Assembly: GCF_036885195.1 (NCBI RefSeq)
Contig: NZ_CP133656.1
Coordinates: forward strand, 558,001 to 622,000
Direction of reading: 5' to 3'
DNA from: Pectobacterium cacticida
GTDB taxonomy: Bacteria; Pseudomonadota; Gammaproteobacteria; Enterobacterales; Enterobacteriaceae
Length of the DNA stretch: 64,000 nucleotides
A model generated the notes under the pieces. That model was not told the DNA's origin. It was given only the letters and a program-made list of their open reading frames with translations, and made no database searches. Positions 63,927-64,000 of the stretch are shown in pieces (within the stretch, counting starts at the first letter, position 1; every line of letters starts with the position of its first letter). The position numbers and the translations under genes are program-made.

Positions 63927-64000
63927 TTCTTGCTGTTCTCTTTATTGAACGCGCCGATGGCCTTTTCCACGCTTCAATCGGGCGTGTGAAACAGCTGGTT

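Overview
The window looks like chromosome of a soft-rot enterobacterium, most likely Pectobacterium or a close relative in Pectobacteriaceae. The evidence is the E. coli-like block rraB-yjgM-valS-holC-pepA-lptFG-leuX together with plant-pathogen genes: a secreted rhamnogalacturonate lyase (RhiE type), a KdgM-family porin, a GPH sugar transporter behind a KdgR-like box, and an Svx-like secreted metalloprotease. No species-level claim is possible from sequence reading alone.

Layout. 1-8.5 kb is conserved core: the RNase E inhibitor tail, an acetyltransferase, Val-tRNA synthetase, Pol III chi, aminopeptidase A and the LPS-export permeases. The tRNA-Leu(CAA) gene at 8630-8714 is the attachment site of an integrated P4-like element (about 8.7-19.3 kb). 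It holds an integrase, a 53-aa antitoxin-like protein, an XRE repressor with a perfect palindromic operator, a Ner-like protein, an iteron cluster that looks like a replication origin, a primase-helicase, an Ash-like ORF, AlpA, a second tyrosine recombinase, a highly structured non-coding segment, a RelE/NadS toxin-antitoxin pair, and an AT-rich cargo pair (a ParB-like protein and a D12-class adenine methyltransferase). The tRNA 3' end is repeated at 19345. It is followed by a decayed second copy of the left end of the element (nonsense mutation plus internal deletion in the integrase), and then by a hipBA module with a phased operator array and an IS3-family relic.

From 23 kb on the window is accessory or metabolic chromosome. 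rhiE and kdgM are a pectin-degradation pair, followed by acs, a small PAS-like protein, and an STN-type TonB receptor. A nine-gene minus-strand operon at 32.2-39.6 kb joins D-glucosaminate-6-phosphate type enzymes (DgaE- and DgaF-like) and an amidohydrolase to four proteins of uncharacterised families (DUF4310, DUF4311, DUF4312, SFCGS). It also carries a PRD protein and a PRD/EIIA regulator. This probably encodes an uptake system that replaces the usual mannose-type PTS and is, to me, the most interesting set. A FecI/FecR pair follows behind a Fur-like box, 8 kb from the only receptor that could fit it.

41.7-64 kb holds an AI-2E-type permease, the GPH transporter, an L,D-transpeptidase, a nitrilase-family amidase, pyruvate:flavodoxin oxidoreductase, two acetyltransferases and a LysE exporter. 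It continues with a LuxR-type regulator beside an NCS1 permease, svx, and finally an operon of an amino-acid-type ABC transporter, an M20 carbamoylase-type amidase, a DUF1989 protein and an XRE-cupin regulator. That last operon probably imports and hydrolyses a ureido or amide nitrogen source.
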